From NCBI RefSeq assembly GCF_020251205.1, contig NZ_JAIWYX010000001.1, forward strand, positions 682,001-746,000: DNA of 64,000 bases. Direction: 5' to 3'. The position numbers were made by a program, and so were the translations under genes. The notes under the pieces were generated by a model, which was not told the origin of the DNA, ran no database searches, and saw only the letters and a program-made list of their open reading frames with translations. Source of the DNA: Arthrobacter sp. M4 (GTDB lineage Bacteria; Actinomycetota; Actinomycetes; Actinomycetales; Micrococcaceae). Every line of letters begins with the position of its first letter. The stretch's first letter is position 1. Positions 8,539 through 18,083 of this stretch are shown here, piece by piece.

Positions 8539-9218
8539 ACCCCGCCGCAGCCCTGTCGCACGCCACGCAGCCGGACGCGGCTCCGCTCGCCCTGGTGAAC
8601 GGTGACGTGGTCCTGGACGAATACGTCCAGTCCCGCGGACCATGGTCCGCCGTAGTCGCCGCCGGCGATGTCCTCACGATCGTTGATGTGGAGGGCAACC
8701 AGGCGGTGGACTGCCTCCTGTATTCAGCCAACGATGTCGGCACCCGCTACTCCGCGGCCGTCACCATCGCGTCGCAGCGTTCGATTTTCCTCACCACCGG
8801 CACGGTCCTGCGGGCAGACAGCGGAACCGCCCTCATGACCGTGGTGGACGACGAAGTAGGCGTTCACGACACGATCGGCGGGGCCTGTTCCCAGGAATCG
8901 AACACCCTCCGCTATGGACACCACACTCATGATCAGCACGCCTGCGTGGAGAACTTCCTCATCGAGGGTTCCAAGTGGGGCCTTGGAAAGCCGGACCTTG
9001 TCTCCAACATCAACTGGTTCATGAATGTGCCGGTAGATCCGGACGGAGCCCTCGGCATCGTGGACGGCCTCTCGGCCCCGGGCAAGCGCGTCGCCCTTCG
9101 TGCCGAGATGGACACGCTGGTCCTGGTCTCCAACTGCCCGCAAATCAATAACCCCTGCAACGGCTTCAACCCGACGCCCGTGCGTATGATCGTCACTCGT
9201 CCGGAGGCTTCACGATGA
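8535..9218 (+). CDS. DUF1989 protein (urea carboxylase-associated protein 2 type; carboxyguanidine deiminase subunit candidate)
   Basis: A 227-residue DUF1989 protein, shorter than and paralogous to its upstream neighbour. Family features include TIVDVEGNQAVDCLLYSAND, the Cys/His tract of GGACSQESN, HHTHDQHACVENFL, and a C-terminal NCPQINNPCNGFNPTPVR. Conserved Cys and His residues suggest a metal or catalytic centre. It overlaps the preceding gene by ATGA and the carboxylase gene by ATGA at 9215, so stoichiometric expression with both is likely. The best-supported role is the second subunit of carboxyguanidine deiminase. A non-catalytic role beside a true urea carboxylase is the alternative. 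Confidence 0.82.
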   Translation: MNPAAALSHATQPDAAPLALVNGDVVLDEYVQSRGPWSAVVAAGDVLTIVDVEGNQAVDCLLYSANDVGTRYSAAVTIASQRSIFLTTGTVLRADSGTALMTVVDDEVGVHDTIGGACSQESNTLRYGHHTHDQHACVENFLIEGSKWGLGKPDLVSNINWFMNVPVDPDGALGIVDGLSAPGKRVALRAEMDTLVLVSNCPQINNPCNGFNPTPVRMIVTRPEASR

Positions 9219-12200
9219 ACCGCTTCGATACGCTCCTGGTCGCTAACCGCGGCGAAATTGCCTGCCGAATTATCGGGACCGCACGGAAGATCGGCCTCCG
9301 CACCGTGGCCGTTTTCTCCGAGGCGGACCGCGGAGCCCGGCACGTCCGGCTCGCCGACGAAGCCGTGCTCCTCGGCCCGGCGCCGGCCAAGGAATCCTAC
9401 CTCCGTGTGGACGCCATCCTTGCTGCCGCTGCCGCCACAGGCGCCGGGGCAATCCACCCCGGTTACGGTTTCCTTTCCGAAGATGCCGCATTCGCGGAAG
9501 CCGTGGAGGCTGCGGGGCTGGTTTTCGTCGGGCCCACGCCGGAACAGCTAAGCATCTTCGGCACGAAGCACACCGCACGGGACGCTGCCCAACGCGCCGG
9601 CGTCCCCATGATCGCCGGCTCGGGACTGCTCGAGGATCTGGACGCCGCAGTGGCCGCCGCGAAAACAATTGGCTTCCCGCTCATGCTCAAGGCAACAGGC
9701 GGCGGTGGCGGCATCGGCATGGCGGTGTGCCGAAGTGAGGCCGAACTGGCCGAAAGCTACGCCCGCGTATCCCGGCTGGCCAGTTCAAGCTTCGGGACGG
9801 CCGGTGTGTTCGCCGAACGCTATATTGAGCACGCCCGGCATGTGGAAGTCCAGATTTTCGGCGACGGCGAGGGCAGGGTGGTTTCCCTCGGTGACCGCGA
9901 CTGCTCACTGCAACGCAGGCACCAGAAGGTGCTGGAGGAGGCGCCGGCGCCCGATCTTCCTGCTGAACTGCGGGAGGAACTCCATCGCACCTCGCGGGCG
10001 CTCTGCGCCTCGGTGGGTTATCGGTCGGCAGGAACTGTGGAGTTCGTGTACGACCCCTCCCGGCAGGAGGCGTCCTTCCTCGAGGTCAACGCCCGCCTCC
10101 AGGTGGAGCACCCGGTCACCGAGGCCGTCACCGGCGTGGACCTCGTCGAATGGATGCTTGAACTGGCCCAGGAAAACCCTGTGCTGCAGGGGATTCCGGA
10201 CAGCCTTCCGGTCACCGGCCACGCCGTGGAGGCCCGTATCTATGCCGAAGACCCCGCACGAAACTTCCAGCCGAGTGCCGGGACGCTGACTAATGTGCAG
10301 TACCCGCAGCGTGGAGAGATCGACTGCGGAAACGTCCGGGTGGATGCCTGGGCGGAGACCGGCAGCGAAGTATCCACCAATTACGATCCCCTTCTGGGCA
10401 AGCTCATTACCTCTGCCAGCACGCGCGACCGCGCCTTCGATGTACTGGCCGGCGCCCTCGCGGAGACCAGGCTGGACGGCATCGAGACGAACCTGGGGAT
10501 GCTCCGCGCGGTGACGGGACTGCAACACGTCCGCACAGCCATGCACTCCACCGGAACCCTTGACCACGTGGGCGATCCCGAACCGCGCATTACTGTCGAG
10601 CGGCCCGGCCTCCAAACCAGCGTGCAGGATTGGCCGGGACGCACCGGGCTATGGCAGATCGGTGTCCCGCCGAGCGGCCCGATGGACGATCTCTCCTTCC
10701 GTCTGGGCAATGTGGCGCTGGGCAACCCTGAAGGCGTTCCCGGACTGGAGTTCACCATGGCAGGCCCGGCACTGCATTTCACGCATCCCACCACCATCTG
10801 CGTGACCGGCGCCCATGTGTCCGTGACTATTAACGGCATCCCCGCGCCCGCCTGGGAGCCAGTGGTTGTTCCCGCCGGCGGCGTCCTGGATATCGGATCT
10901 GCTGACAGCGCGGGGCTCCGCGGCTACGTTCTGTTCGAGGGTGGACTGGATGTCCCCGAATACCTGGGCAGCGCCTCCACCTTCACGCTCGGCCAGTTTG
11001 GCGGGCACGGCGGCAGGGTCCTGCGTGCCGGCGACGTGTTGCGGGCGGCTTCCGGCACTTTGGCTGAGTCCGCGGCGCCTGTCCCGGCAAACCACCGTCC
11101 CGCCCTCAGCAACCACTGGGAACTCATGGTTGTGGAGGGGCCCCACGGCGCGCCGGAGTTCTTCCAGCGCGAAGACATCCAGGAACTGTTCTCCGCCGAG
11201 TACGATGTGCACTTCAACTCGGCGCGCACCGGTGTCCGGTTGATCGGCCCGAAGCCGCGCTGGGCGCGGAACGACGGCGGCGAGGCAGGCCTGCACCCGT
11301 CCAACATCCACGACACCGCGTACTCCGTGGGAGCCCTCGACTTCACCGGCGACACGCCTATCCTCCTTGGACCCGATGGCCCAAGCCTGGGCGGTTTCGT
11401 CTGCCCGGTCACCGTCGTCACCGGAGATCGGTGGAAGCTTGGTCAGCTCCGGCCCGGCGACAAAGTCCGGTTTGTGCCTATTCCTGCGGCCCAGGCACCT
11501 TCATCCAGGGAACTCGGGCCAGCGCGCCAGCTTCTCCTCCCCGGGGCGCCGTTGAAGGCAGATGGCGACGACGGCGTGCTGGGCCGCGTGCCGGAAAGCG
11601 ATGGCCGTCCGTCGGTCACCTACCGCCGTTCCGGAGACGACAACCTGCTGGTCGAGTACGGCGACATGGTTCTGGACCTCGGCCTGAGGGCACGCGTGCA
11701 CGCGCTGCATCAGGAACTCGAGAGGCTGGGAATCAAGGGTGTGGTGGACCTCACCCCCGGCATCCGCTCGCTGCAGGTCAAGGTGGATCCTTCTGTACTG
11801 CCGACGGCCGCGCTGCTGGGGATGGTCAGGGAGATCGACACAGCCCTGCCCGCCAGTTCGGAGCTTGTGGTGCCCAGCCGCAGGGTCCGCCTTCCGCTGT
11901 CCTGGGACGACCCGGCCACGCGCGAGGCGATTGAGCGCTACATGGCAGGCGTTCGCGACGACGCACCATGGTGCCCATGGAATATCGAGTTCATCAGACG
12001 CGTCAACGGCCTGGACTCCGTGAACGACGTGTTTGACACCGTCTTCAACGCCGAATACCTCGTCCTCGGACTCGGCGACGTCTACCTCGGCGCCCCCGTG
12101 GCCACGCCTCTGGACCCGCGACACCGTTTAGTCACCACCAAATACAACCCGGCACGGACCTGGACCCCGGAAAACGCCGTAGGCATCGGCGGCGCCTACC

Positions 12201-12874
12201 TGTGCATCTACGGCATGGAGGGGCCGGGCGGCTATCAATTCGTCGGCCGGACAACGCAGGTCTGGTCCCGGCACGCGAGTGCGGCGCCTTTCGAGCCCGG
12301 CTCGCCGTGGCTGCTGCGATTCTTCGACCGGATCTCCTGGTACCCCGTGAGTCCCGAGGAACTCCTGGACCTGCGGGCCGATATGGCTGCCGGCCGGGGC
12401 CGCGGCGTCGAGATCGAAGACGGCACCTTCTCCCTAGCCGAACACGAAGACTTCCTCGCCCGGAACAGTGAGTCGATCGAGGCCTTCCGCACCCGCCAGG
12501 CGGCGGCATTCGCCGTCGAACGGCAGGTGTGGGAGGACGCAGGTGAGTTCGACCGCGCCGAAGCGGCAGCCGATGTCGCCGTCGTCGCCGGGGACGTGGT
12601 GGTGCCCGACGGTGGCGCAATGGTCGCGTCGCCCTTCGCCGCGAGCGTCTGGAAAGTCGACGTCGAACCCGGCCAGCGCGTGGTGGCTGGGCAAGCGCTG
12701 GCATCCATCGAGGCGATGAAGATGGAGACGGTCATCACCGCGCCGAACGACGGGATTGTGCATCAAGTGCTGGCGTCGGCCGGCACCCAGGTAGTGGCCG
12801 GTGAACCTCTCGTGGTGCTCGCGACGGCAGCTGGAGAGAACGACGACTTGATACTTGAAGGGAGCGCCGCATGA
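9215..12874 (+). CDS. Biotin-dependent urea/guanidine carboxylase
   Basis: A 1219-residue single-chain enzyme. Domains in order: biotin carboxylase N-terminal (1-110, LLVANRGEIACRI), ATP-grasp (about 115-325, with the glycine-rich KATGGGGGIGM and EVNARLQVEHPVTE), biotin carboxylase C-terminal (335-440), KipA/AHS2-type carboxyltransferase half (about 465-780), KipI/AHS1-type half (about 800-1010), and a C-terminal biotinyl domain with EAMKME, the biotinylated lysine being about 1169. The enzyme carboxylates urea to allophanate or guanidine to carboxyguanidine with ATP and bicarbonate. Coupling by ATGA to two DUF1989 genes favours guanidine. The domain order is certain; the substrate choice is inference. 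Confidence 0.93.
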   Translation: MNRFDTLLVANRGEIACRIIGTARKIGLRTVAVFSEADRGARHVRLADEAVLLGPAPAKESYLRVDAILAAAAATGAGAIHPGYGFLSEDAAFAEAVEAAGLVFVGPTPEQLSIFGTKHTARDAAQRAGVPMIAGSGLLEDLDAAVAAAKTIGFPLMLKATGGGGGIGMAVCRSEAELAESYARVSRLASSSFGTAGVFAERYIEHARHVEVQIFGDGEGRVVSLGDRDCSLQRRHQKVLEEAPAPDLPAELREELHRTSRALCASVGYRSAGTVEFVYDPSRQEASFLEVNARLQVEHPVTEAVTGVDLVEWMLELAQENPVLQGIPDSLPVTGHAVEARIYAEDPARNFQPSAGTLTNVQYPQRGEIDCGNVRVDAWAETGSEVSTNYDPLLGKLITSASTRDRAFDVLAGALAETRLDGIETNLGMLRAVTGLQHVRTAMHSTGTLDHVGDPEPRITVERPGLQTSVQDWPGRTGLWQIGVPPSGPMDDLSFRLGNVALGNPEGVPGLEFTMAGPALHFTHPTTICVTGAHVSVTINGIPAPAWEPVVVPAGGVLDIGSADSAGLRGYVLFEGGLDVPEYLGSASTFTLGQFGGHGGRVLRAGDVLRAASGTLAESAAPVPANHRPALSNHWELMVVEGPHGAPEFFQREDIQELFSAEYDVHFNSARTGVRLIGPKPRWARNDGGEAGLHPSNIHDTAYSVGALDFTGDTPILLGPDGPSLGGFVCPVTVVTGDRWKLGQLRPGDKVRFVPIPAAQAPSSRELGPARQLLLPGAPLKADGDDGVLGRVPESDGRPSVTYRRSGDDNLLVEYGDMVLDLGLRARVHALHQELERLGIKGVVDLTPGIRSLQVKVDPSVLPTAALLGMVREIDTALPASSELVVPSRRVRLPLSWDDPATREAIERYMAGVRDDAPWCPWNIEFIRRVNGLDSVNDVFDTVFNAEYLVLGLGDVYLGAPVATPLDPRHRLVTTKYNPARTWTPENAVGIGGAYLCIYGMEGPGGYQFVGRTTQVWSRHASAAPFEPGSPWLLRFFDRISWYPVSPEELLDLRADMAAGRGRGVEIEDGTFSLAEHEDFLARNSESIEAFRTRQAAAFAVERQVWEDAGEFDRAEAAADVAVVAGDVVVPDGGAMVASPFAASVWKVDVEPGQRVVAGQALASIEAMKMETVITAPNDGIVHQVLASAGTQVVAGEPLVVLATAAGENDDLILEGSAA

Positions 12875-14778
12875 ACCCCACCCGCGCATTGGCAACAGGG
12901 TCGACGACGGCGCGGGTCACCGCTGCACTCGAGGCGATAGACGCCGTCGACCGCCCGGAGATCTGGATCCATCTTCGGGGTGGCGCGGAACTGCTCGCCG
13001 AGGCTGCCCGGATCGACGCGGCGGTCGCCGCCGGAGCGGACCTGCCGCTCGCCGGGCTCCTGCTCGCCGTCAAAAACAACGTTGACGTCGCCGGAATCCC
13101 GACGACGGCGGCGTGCCCCGGCTTTGCCTGCGTCCCTGAACGGGACGCCGCGGCAGTGGCACGGCTGCGGGCTGCGGGCGCCATCGTGCTGGGGGCGAGC
13201 AACCTTGACCAGTTCGCCACCGGACTCGTCGGCACGCGCAGTCCGTATGGTGCTGTCCGCGATGCGCGGAGGCCGGACCGCATCTCCGGCGGATCAAGCT
13301 CAGGATCCGCTGTTGCAGTAGCCCTGGGCCTTGTGGACATCGCGATCGGCACTGACACAGCCGGTTCGGGACGCGTTCCGGCCGGACTGCAAGGCATCGT
13401 GGGGATCAAACCTACGCTGAGCGTGGTGTCTACGGAGGGTATGGTGCCGGCCTGCAGGTCCTGGGACACCGCCACGATCTTTGCCCGCGACCTCCCCACC
13501 GCCCACTTGGCGGTGGGCATCATGGCCGGGGATTCCAGGCCGTGGCCATCGGACATCCGGCTCGCCGCGCCGTCGGTCCCCCGGGTCGCCTACCCCGCGT
13601 CCCTCCCTGCGCTGCCGGACGCCTGGGCAGAGGCGTTTGGAACCCAGATCGAGCGGCTGCGTGCCGGCGGCGTTGACGCCGAGCCGATCGAGCTGGATGT
13701 CTTCCTTGCGGCAGCGCGGCTGCTGTACGACGGCGCGCTGGTCGCCGAGCGCTACGCCGCCGTCGGGAGTTTCATCGACGCGGCACTGGACGCGGTGCAG
13801 GACTTACAGGACGACACCGACGTCGGACTCGACCCGACGGTAACCGGCATCATCACCGCCGCCGGCCGGCTCCCCGCCCACGGCTACGTTACAGACACGG
13901 ACAGACTGGAACGGCTCAAGCGTGAAGCGCTGTCCGGCTTGCGGGGGTTCGATGCACTGATTGTGCCAACTGCGCCATTCCATCCCACGATTAGCGAGGT
14001 GGCCGCCGATCCGGTGGGAGTGAATTCGCGCATGGGCACATACACGAACTTCTGCAATCTCTTTGATTTCTGTGCAGTCTCGGTTCCGGCGGGCACCGTC
14101 ACTGAGGTGGATGGCGTGTCGCAGTTCGGGCTGACCGTGGTGGGGCGGACGTTCGACGACGGGCTGGTCGCCGATATCGCTCGGCGCGTCGAAGCCAGCC
14201 CTGAGCCACCCGCGCTCTTTGCAGGCGGGGCTTCGCCGGCCCCCTTGTCGACGCATCAGCGACCGTGGCCTGTGGCGGCGGGCGCCGCCGTCGTTCCCTT
14301 GGTGGTGGTGGGCGCACACCGCAAGGGACAGCCCCTTGCCGGCGAGCTTGAACGCCGTGGTGCTTTCTGGGACGGGCCGGTCACCCTGGCGCCGCGGTAT
14401 CGGATGGTTGCATTGGATACGCAGCCGCCGAAGCCCGGCGTCTTCCGGTCCGACGACGGCGCCGAACTGGTTGCCGAGCGCTGGCTGCTGTCAGAGGCTG
14501 CGCTGGGCTCCTTCCTCTCGGAGCTGCCTGAACCGATGCTGCTCGGCTCTGTCCAACTGACCGACGGTTCCACGGCGGTTGGCTTCGCATGCGACGCGGT
14601 CGCGGCCTCCAAAGGCAGGGACATCACCGACGTCGGTGACTGGCTCGCATTCCAGGAAGCCGCGATGAGTCCACGCTCTACAGCTCGGAAGGCCCTGACG
14701 TTCTCGAACGACATCCTTCGGCGCCTGGGCCAGGAAACCTTGAAAGCATTCATCAGGGGCCTGCAGCGGGGGCACTGA
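12871..14778 (+). CDS. atzF: Allophanate hydrolase (AtzF/DUR2 type)
   Basis: A 635-residue protein hydrolysing allophanate to ammonia and CO2. The N-terminal two thirds form an amidase-signature domain with the Ser-cisSer-Lys triad visible as Lys68 (LLAVKNNVDVAG), Ser143 (RISGGSSSGSAV) and Ser166 (DTAGSGRVPAG). The C-terminal domain from about 470 (VVVGAHRKGQPLAGELERRG) is the allophanate hydrolase C domain, which completes decarboxylation. The length fits AtzF-type enzymes of about 600 residues. It overlaps the carboxylase stop by ATGA and is the last gene of the operon, with a hairpin 12 bp after the stop. It closes both a urea and a guanidine pathway. Confidence 0.93.
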   Translation: MNPTRALATGSTTARVTAALEAIDAVDRPEIWIHLRGGAELLAEAARIDAAVAAGADLPLAGLLLAVKNNVDVAGIPTTAACPGFACVPERDAAAVARLRAAGAIVLGASNLDQFATGLVGTRSPYGAVRDARRPDRISGGSSSGSAVAVALGLVDIAIGTDTAGSGRVPAGLQGIVGIKPTLSVVSTEGMVPACRSWDTATIFARDLPTAHLAVGIMAGDSRPWPSDIRLAAPSVPRVAYPASLPALPDAWAEAFGTQIERLRAGGVDAEPIELDVFLAAARLLYDGALVAERYAAVGSFIDAALDAVQDLQDDTDVGLDPTVTGIITAAGRLPAHGYVTDTDRLERLKREALSGLRGFDALIVPTAPFHPTISEVAADPVGVNSRMGTYTNFCNLFDFCAVSVPAGTVTEVDGVSQFGLTVVGRTFDDGLVADIARRVEASPEPPALFAGGASPAPLSTHQRPWPVAAGAAVVPLVVVGAHRKGQPLAGELERRGAFWDGPVTLAPRYRMVALDTQPPKPGVFRSDDGAELVAERWLLSEAALGSFLSELPEPMLLGSVQLTDGSTAVGFACDAVAASKGRDITDVGDWLAFQEAAMSPRSTARKALTFSNDILRRLGQETLKAFIRGLQRGH

Positions 14779-14789
14779 GAACAACACGG

Positions 14790-14829
14790 CGAAGGGGCAG
14801 TGCCTGCATGGTCCGGAATTGCCCCTTCG
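14790..14829 (+). terminator. Terminator hairpin after allophanate hydrolase
   Basis: CGAAGGGGCA and TGCCCCTTCG form a perfect 10-bp stem around a 20-base loop, starting 12 bp after the stop codon. There is no U tract, which is common in actinobacteria. Confidence 0.6.
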
Positions 14830-15124
14830 GGTGACTTCGAGGTGAATGATCGCTTCGCGGTCACCCTGACCTGCATGACGAAGCCAGGGACGATCCCGAG
14901 TGGCGGACGCGACGGACTCAATCCAAAACCTCCCCGCATTTCTGTATCGCTTCCACCGTCGCAGGTTGTTGTCCCAGCAGGGATCTGCGGCCGGAGGCCT
15001 CTGGACCGGTTGGGTCGTCCGCACTTCCGGCTTAGGTGAGAATCGCTTCATCAGTCTCGGGCTCGGTCGCGATCAGCCCGATCTTTTTTGTAGGTTTCCC
15101 CGGCAGGGTGTCCATAGATCGCTT

Positions 15125-15390
15125 CTACTGGCCGGCGAAGGTCCGCCCAAGCCGCTGCAACTGGTCCCGCGCCAGGTCGAGTGGCCTCATGCTCCGCTGC
15201 GCCCGTGCGAGCACGACGGCTCCCTCCCGTGGTGACGATGAGCATCCAGGCGAACTCTTCGGCATCACGGCGGTGCAGGCCCGCCTCGGCCAGAAGGTCT
15301 TTGAGGCGTTCGGCCCAGGCTGCGAACACCTTCAGCAGAACGTCGTAAGTCTGCCTAGGCGTGCCCAGAAAGGTCGCGGCGCTGCACTGT
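15125..15390 (-). pseudogene. C-terminal remnant of a TetR-family regulator, frameshifted
   Basis: On the minus strand one frame reads TPRQTYDVLLKVFAAWAERL and on through EEFAWMLIVTT. The reading must then switch frame within a GGGAGGG run to GAVVLARAQRSMRPLDLARD and end QRLGRTFAGQ at a stop (15125-15127). Joined, this is a typical TetR C-terminal domain. The N-terminal DNA-binding half is missing upstream. The remnant is non-functional as sequenced. No feature was found between 15391 and 15664. Confidence 0.6.
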
Positions 15391-15664
15391 AGCTGCCTTG
15401 ACTGTTGCAGGTAGGCAGGACTGGAACGCTAAAGGGCTTGCGGTTTGCCTCCAGAGTCGGGGCATCTTTGACATATTGGATGTGACTTCCGGCAACTGCC
15501 AAGAATTTGAAATGCGAGGTGGGCCGGGTTCCTTTTGAGCCTGGCCCATATCTTGCGCCGACCGATGTCCTGCGCCCGACTTTCGGGTTACCTGTTGCGA
15601 TGGAGTATGCAGGAACATCGGCCGGCGGGCTCGGTTGGGAACGTCCCCGGGTCCTGGCTACGGC

Positions 15665-16300
15665 CTAGAGCGTCCTGGGGTCCTCGGCGTACATCTTCAA
15701 CCTGATGGCCAGGGCCTCTGACATATGGCGCGCGGCGACCTGGCCCGCCAGCTCCGGGTTGCCCTCCTCAATGGCAGCAAGCAGTTCGGTGTAGTCCGCC
15801 AGCACCACTGGCCACCTGCCGGGGTAGGTCAACGTCGTGAGGGTGTACCGGCGGACCTGCTGGTCCAGACGCTCCAGCAGGCCGATAAGCGATGGGCTGT
15901 GAGTGGCGTGCCAGAGCTGCGTGTGGAAAGTACGGTTTGCGTCCGCAAGCGCTCGCCCGTCGTCGATGTCCAGTTCGCGCATTTTCAGCAGCAGCGCGTT
16001 CAGCGACCACTTGTCCAGAGCCGTTGCCTTGACGGCGGCTTTGGAAGCGGCGGCCTGTTCGAGGATGATTCTCGACTCGTAGATATCGATGATTTCCTCA
16101 GCCGAATGCGTGCGGACCACCACCGCTTTGCCACGCCTTTCGACGAGCCCGTCCTGTTCCAGCCGCTGGAGGGCTTCCCGCACTGGGGTTCTCGAAGCGC
16201 CATAACGCGCGGTGAGCTTAGCCTCCGTGAGCGGCTCGTTAGGGGCGAAGACGCTCGCCAGAACGTCTTCGCGAAGTCGCTGATGGATGGGGGTGGCCAA
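15665..16300 (-). CDS. GntR/FCD (FadR subfamily) regulator of the adjacent flavoprotein
   Basis: A 211-residue protein if the TTG at 16300 is used; it has an excellent AAAGAGGAAG ribosome-binding site and begins MATPIHQRLR. Longer readings would overlap the flavoprotein gene. Winged-helix residues about 5-65 contain LTEAKLTARYGASRTPVREA and the QDGLVERRGKAVVV wing. The FCD domain follows (about 80-200) with the metal/ligand residues of FHTQLWHATHSP and ARHMSEAL. The gene is 37 bp downstream of a TcuA-like dehydrogenase gene on the same strand. FCD proteins usually sense a carboxylic acid, which fits the neighbour's expected substrate. Confidence 0.87.
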   Translation of the reverse strand: MATPIHQRLREDVLASVFAPNEPLTEAKLTARYGASRTPVREALQRLEQDGLVERRGKAVVVRTHSAEEIIDIYESRIILEQAAASKAAVKATALDKWSLNALLLKMRELDIDDGRALADANRTFHTQLWHATHSPSLIGLLERLDQQVRRYTLTTLTYPGRWPVVLADYTELLAAIEEGNPELAGQVAARHMSEALAIRLKMYAEDPRTL

Positions 16301-16337
16301 TTTCTTCCTCTTTCCGTGTGGGTTCAGCAGGTTGGGC

Positions 16338-17798
16338 TCAGGCGATGGAGCCGGCCCGTCGTCCGAAGACAGCTCCTGCTGCGAGCCCGGAGCCACCGGG
16401 GTAATTTCCGCTGAACAATCCGCCCAACGCTTCCCCGCAGGCGTAGAGCCCTTCAAGCGGCTCCGCGCCTTCGGTAAGCACCCGGCCCCAGGTATCAGTC
16501 TTCAGGCCTCCGAAGGTGAAGGTGATGCCACAGGTAACGGGGAAGGCGTAGAACGGGCCCGTGGAGATGCTGCGGGCCCAGTTACTTTTAGGAGGTTCCG
16601 TATCCGCCCGACGGCCATCCTTGACGTTGGGGTCGAAGGGCGCACCCCCGCTGATCGACTCGTTGAAGCTCCGGACAGTGTCCTTGAGGCCCTCGACACT
16701 TATGCATGCTTTCTGGGCCAGTTCGGCCAGGGTTGGCGCAGTGACCACCGAAACCCCGGGCATGTCGTATTCCTCGCTCCGCAACATGGGGCGGGAGGAG
16801 GCGTCGAAAATCTGGAAGGCAGCCGATTCCGGCTGGGCAAGGATGTCCCGGCCATACCGCGCGTAGGTGTAGTTACGGTAGTCGGCACCTTCGTCGCCAA
16901 ACCGCTTGCCCTCGTTGTTCACCACGATCCCGAGCGGGTAACCGCCGCGGGTCAGCTGGTTGGTGAGCTCCAGGTTGCTCTCGTTCTCCGGATGCCACGC
17001 GTCCCAGGCCACGCTGTGGCAGCTGGACCAGTCGCCGCCCCTAGCCGCCCCGGCGTCCAAGGCAGCAAGGATCATCTCACCCGTGTTGCCAGGGGTGCCG
17101 CGCACCTTCGCGTTCTGCCAGCCCTCACCCAAGTATCGACGTCGGAGCTCAGGTGAGGCTTCGAAGCCCCCGGACGCCAGAATCACTGATTCGGCCCGGA
17201 ATTCGCCCTCTTCCGAGGAGGTGCGGTAGCGGACTCCGCATACTCGGCTGTCCTCCAGGATCAGTCCGATTGCCGCGCAGTCATAGATAACTTCCACACC
17301 CAGGCGCTTCGCGGCCGCCCGGTGGTCGGCCATGAGCCCCTTGCCGCCGCCGACGTTGCCCACGTGGAGTCCTCCCCAGAACAGATAGCCTCCGTCCTCG
17401 GTCCGGTATGCCTGCCGCTCGTACATCAAGCGGTATTTGAGTCCCATGCCCTGAAGCCAGCGCACCGTCGGGTTGCTCTCGCTGACCAGAACACCAGACA
17501 GTTCGGGGTCATTCCGCCCTTCAGAGACCTTGCAGAGATCAGCCAGGTATTCGTCGGCGCTGTAGGCGGGGACTTCACTGACGGCGTGCCGCTCATCAGG
17601 TTCTACAAAATCGGTGAGCTCCTCAAGCCCATTGTGGGAGATACGGGTGGCGCCGGCGGTGTAGAAGCTGTTGCCGCCCGAAGAGGCCTCCTCGGACTTT
17701 TCAAGCAGGATAACTTTGCGTCCGCGTTCAGCGGCGGAAAGAGCCGCCGCAAATCCCGCGTTGCCGCCTCCAACTATCAAGACATCGCTTTTGATCAT
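16338..17798 (-). CDS. FAD-dependent dehydrogenase, fumarate-reductase/TcuA-like
   Basis: A 486-residue flavoprotein. Three ATG codons lie in a row (17804, 17801, 17798); the last has the best spacing from GAGGAGA and begins MIKSDVLIVGGGNAGFAAAL, a dinucleotide-binding motif. An FAD_binding_2 fold spans the protein, with EKSEEASSGGNSFYTAG near residue 35, ILASGGFEAS near 205 and a C-terminal ACGEALGGLFSGNYPGGSG flavin loop. The family includes tricarballylate dehydrogenase TcuA, flavocytochrome c fumarate reductase and 3-ketosteroid dehydrogenases; overall layout favours TcuA-like. It heads a two-gene unit with the GntR regulator. Electron acceptor and substrate are unproven. Confidence 0.82.
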   Translation of the reverse strand: MIKSDVLIVGGGNAGFAAALSAAERGRKVILLEKSEEASSGGNSFYTAGATRISHNGLEELTDFVEPDERHAVSEVPAYSADEYLADLCKVSEGRNDPELSGVLVSESNPTVRWLQGMGLKYRLMYERQAYRTEDGGYLFWGGLHVGNVGGGKGLMADHRAAAKRLGVEVIYDCAAIGLILEDSRVCGVRYRTSSEEGEFRAESVILASGGFEASPELRRRYLGEGWQNAKVRGTPGNTGEMILAALDAGAARGGDWSSCHSVAWDAWHPENESNLELTNQLTRGGYPLGIVVNNEGKRFGDEGADYRNYTYARYGRDILAQPESAAFQIFDASSRPMLRSEEYDMPGVSVVTAPTLAELAQKACISVEGLKDTVRSFNESISGGAPFDPNVKDGRRADTEPPKSNWARSISTGPFYAFPVTCGITFTFGGLKTDTWGRVLTEGAEPLEGLYACGEALGGLFSGNYPGGSGLAAGAVFGRRAGSIA

Positions 17799-17824
17799 CA
17801 TCATTCTCCTCAGCTCCATCGCTG

Positions 17825-17846
17825 TACACGATTGTATACATAGATA
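17825..17846. promoter_or_regulatory. GntR-type operator upstream of the TcuA-like gene
   Basis: TGTACACGATTGTATACA contains a perfect TGTATACA and a related TGTACA half. FadR/FCD proteins commonly bind TTGTATACAA-like palindromes. It lies 27-48 bp upstream of the flavoprotein start, where the co-transcribed GntR protein could repress its own operon. Confidence 0.5.
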
Positions 17847-17926
17847 TGCTTTGGCATGCAAGCCTGCATCGGGGCGTGCAATAAAGGTGTGAAAGAGGCG
17901 GCGGTACGCCGGGAAGGCGGCCCAGG

Positions 17927-18004
17927 CTGAACCGCAAGGAACGGCGCACGCTCAGCGACGAAATCCAAGTGGTATTCCAAGACCCCTGCACGTCGGCCGC
18001 ATGA
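17927..18004 (+). pseudogene. Fragment of an oligopeptide-type ABC transporter ATPase
   Basis: A short frame reads LNRKERRTLSDEIQVVFQDP and ends at a stop after CTSAA. The IQVVFQDP segment is the Q-loop region of Dpp/OppF-type ATPases. Nothing of the Walker A or signature motif is present, so this is a deletion remnant. Confidence 0.5.
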
Positions 18005-18083
18005 GGATAATTACCGGCTGAAATGCAATGGCGGCGGAACCAGATCGGTTTCGCCGCCATTTCCGCTCCCAGACACACGAAAG

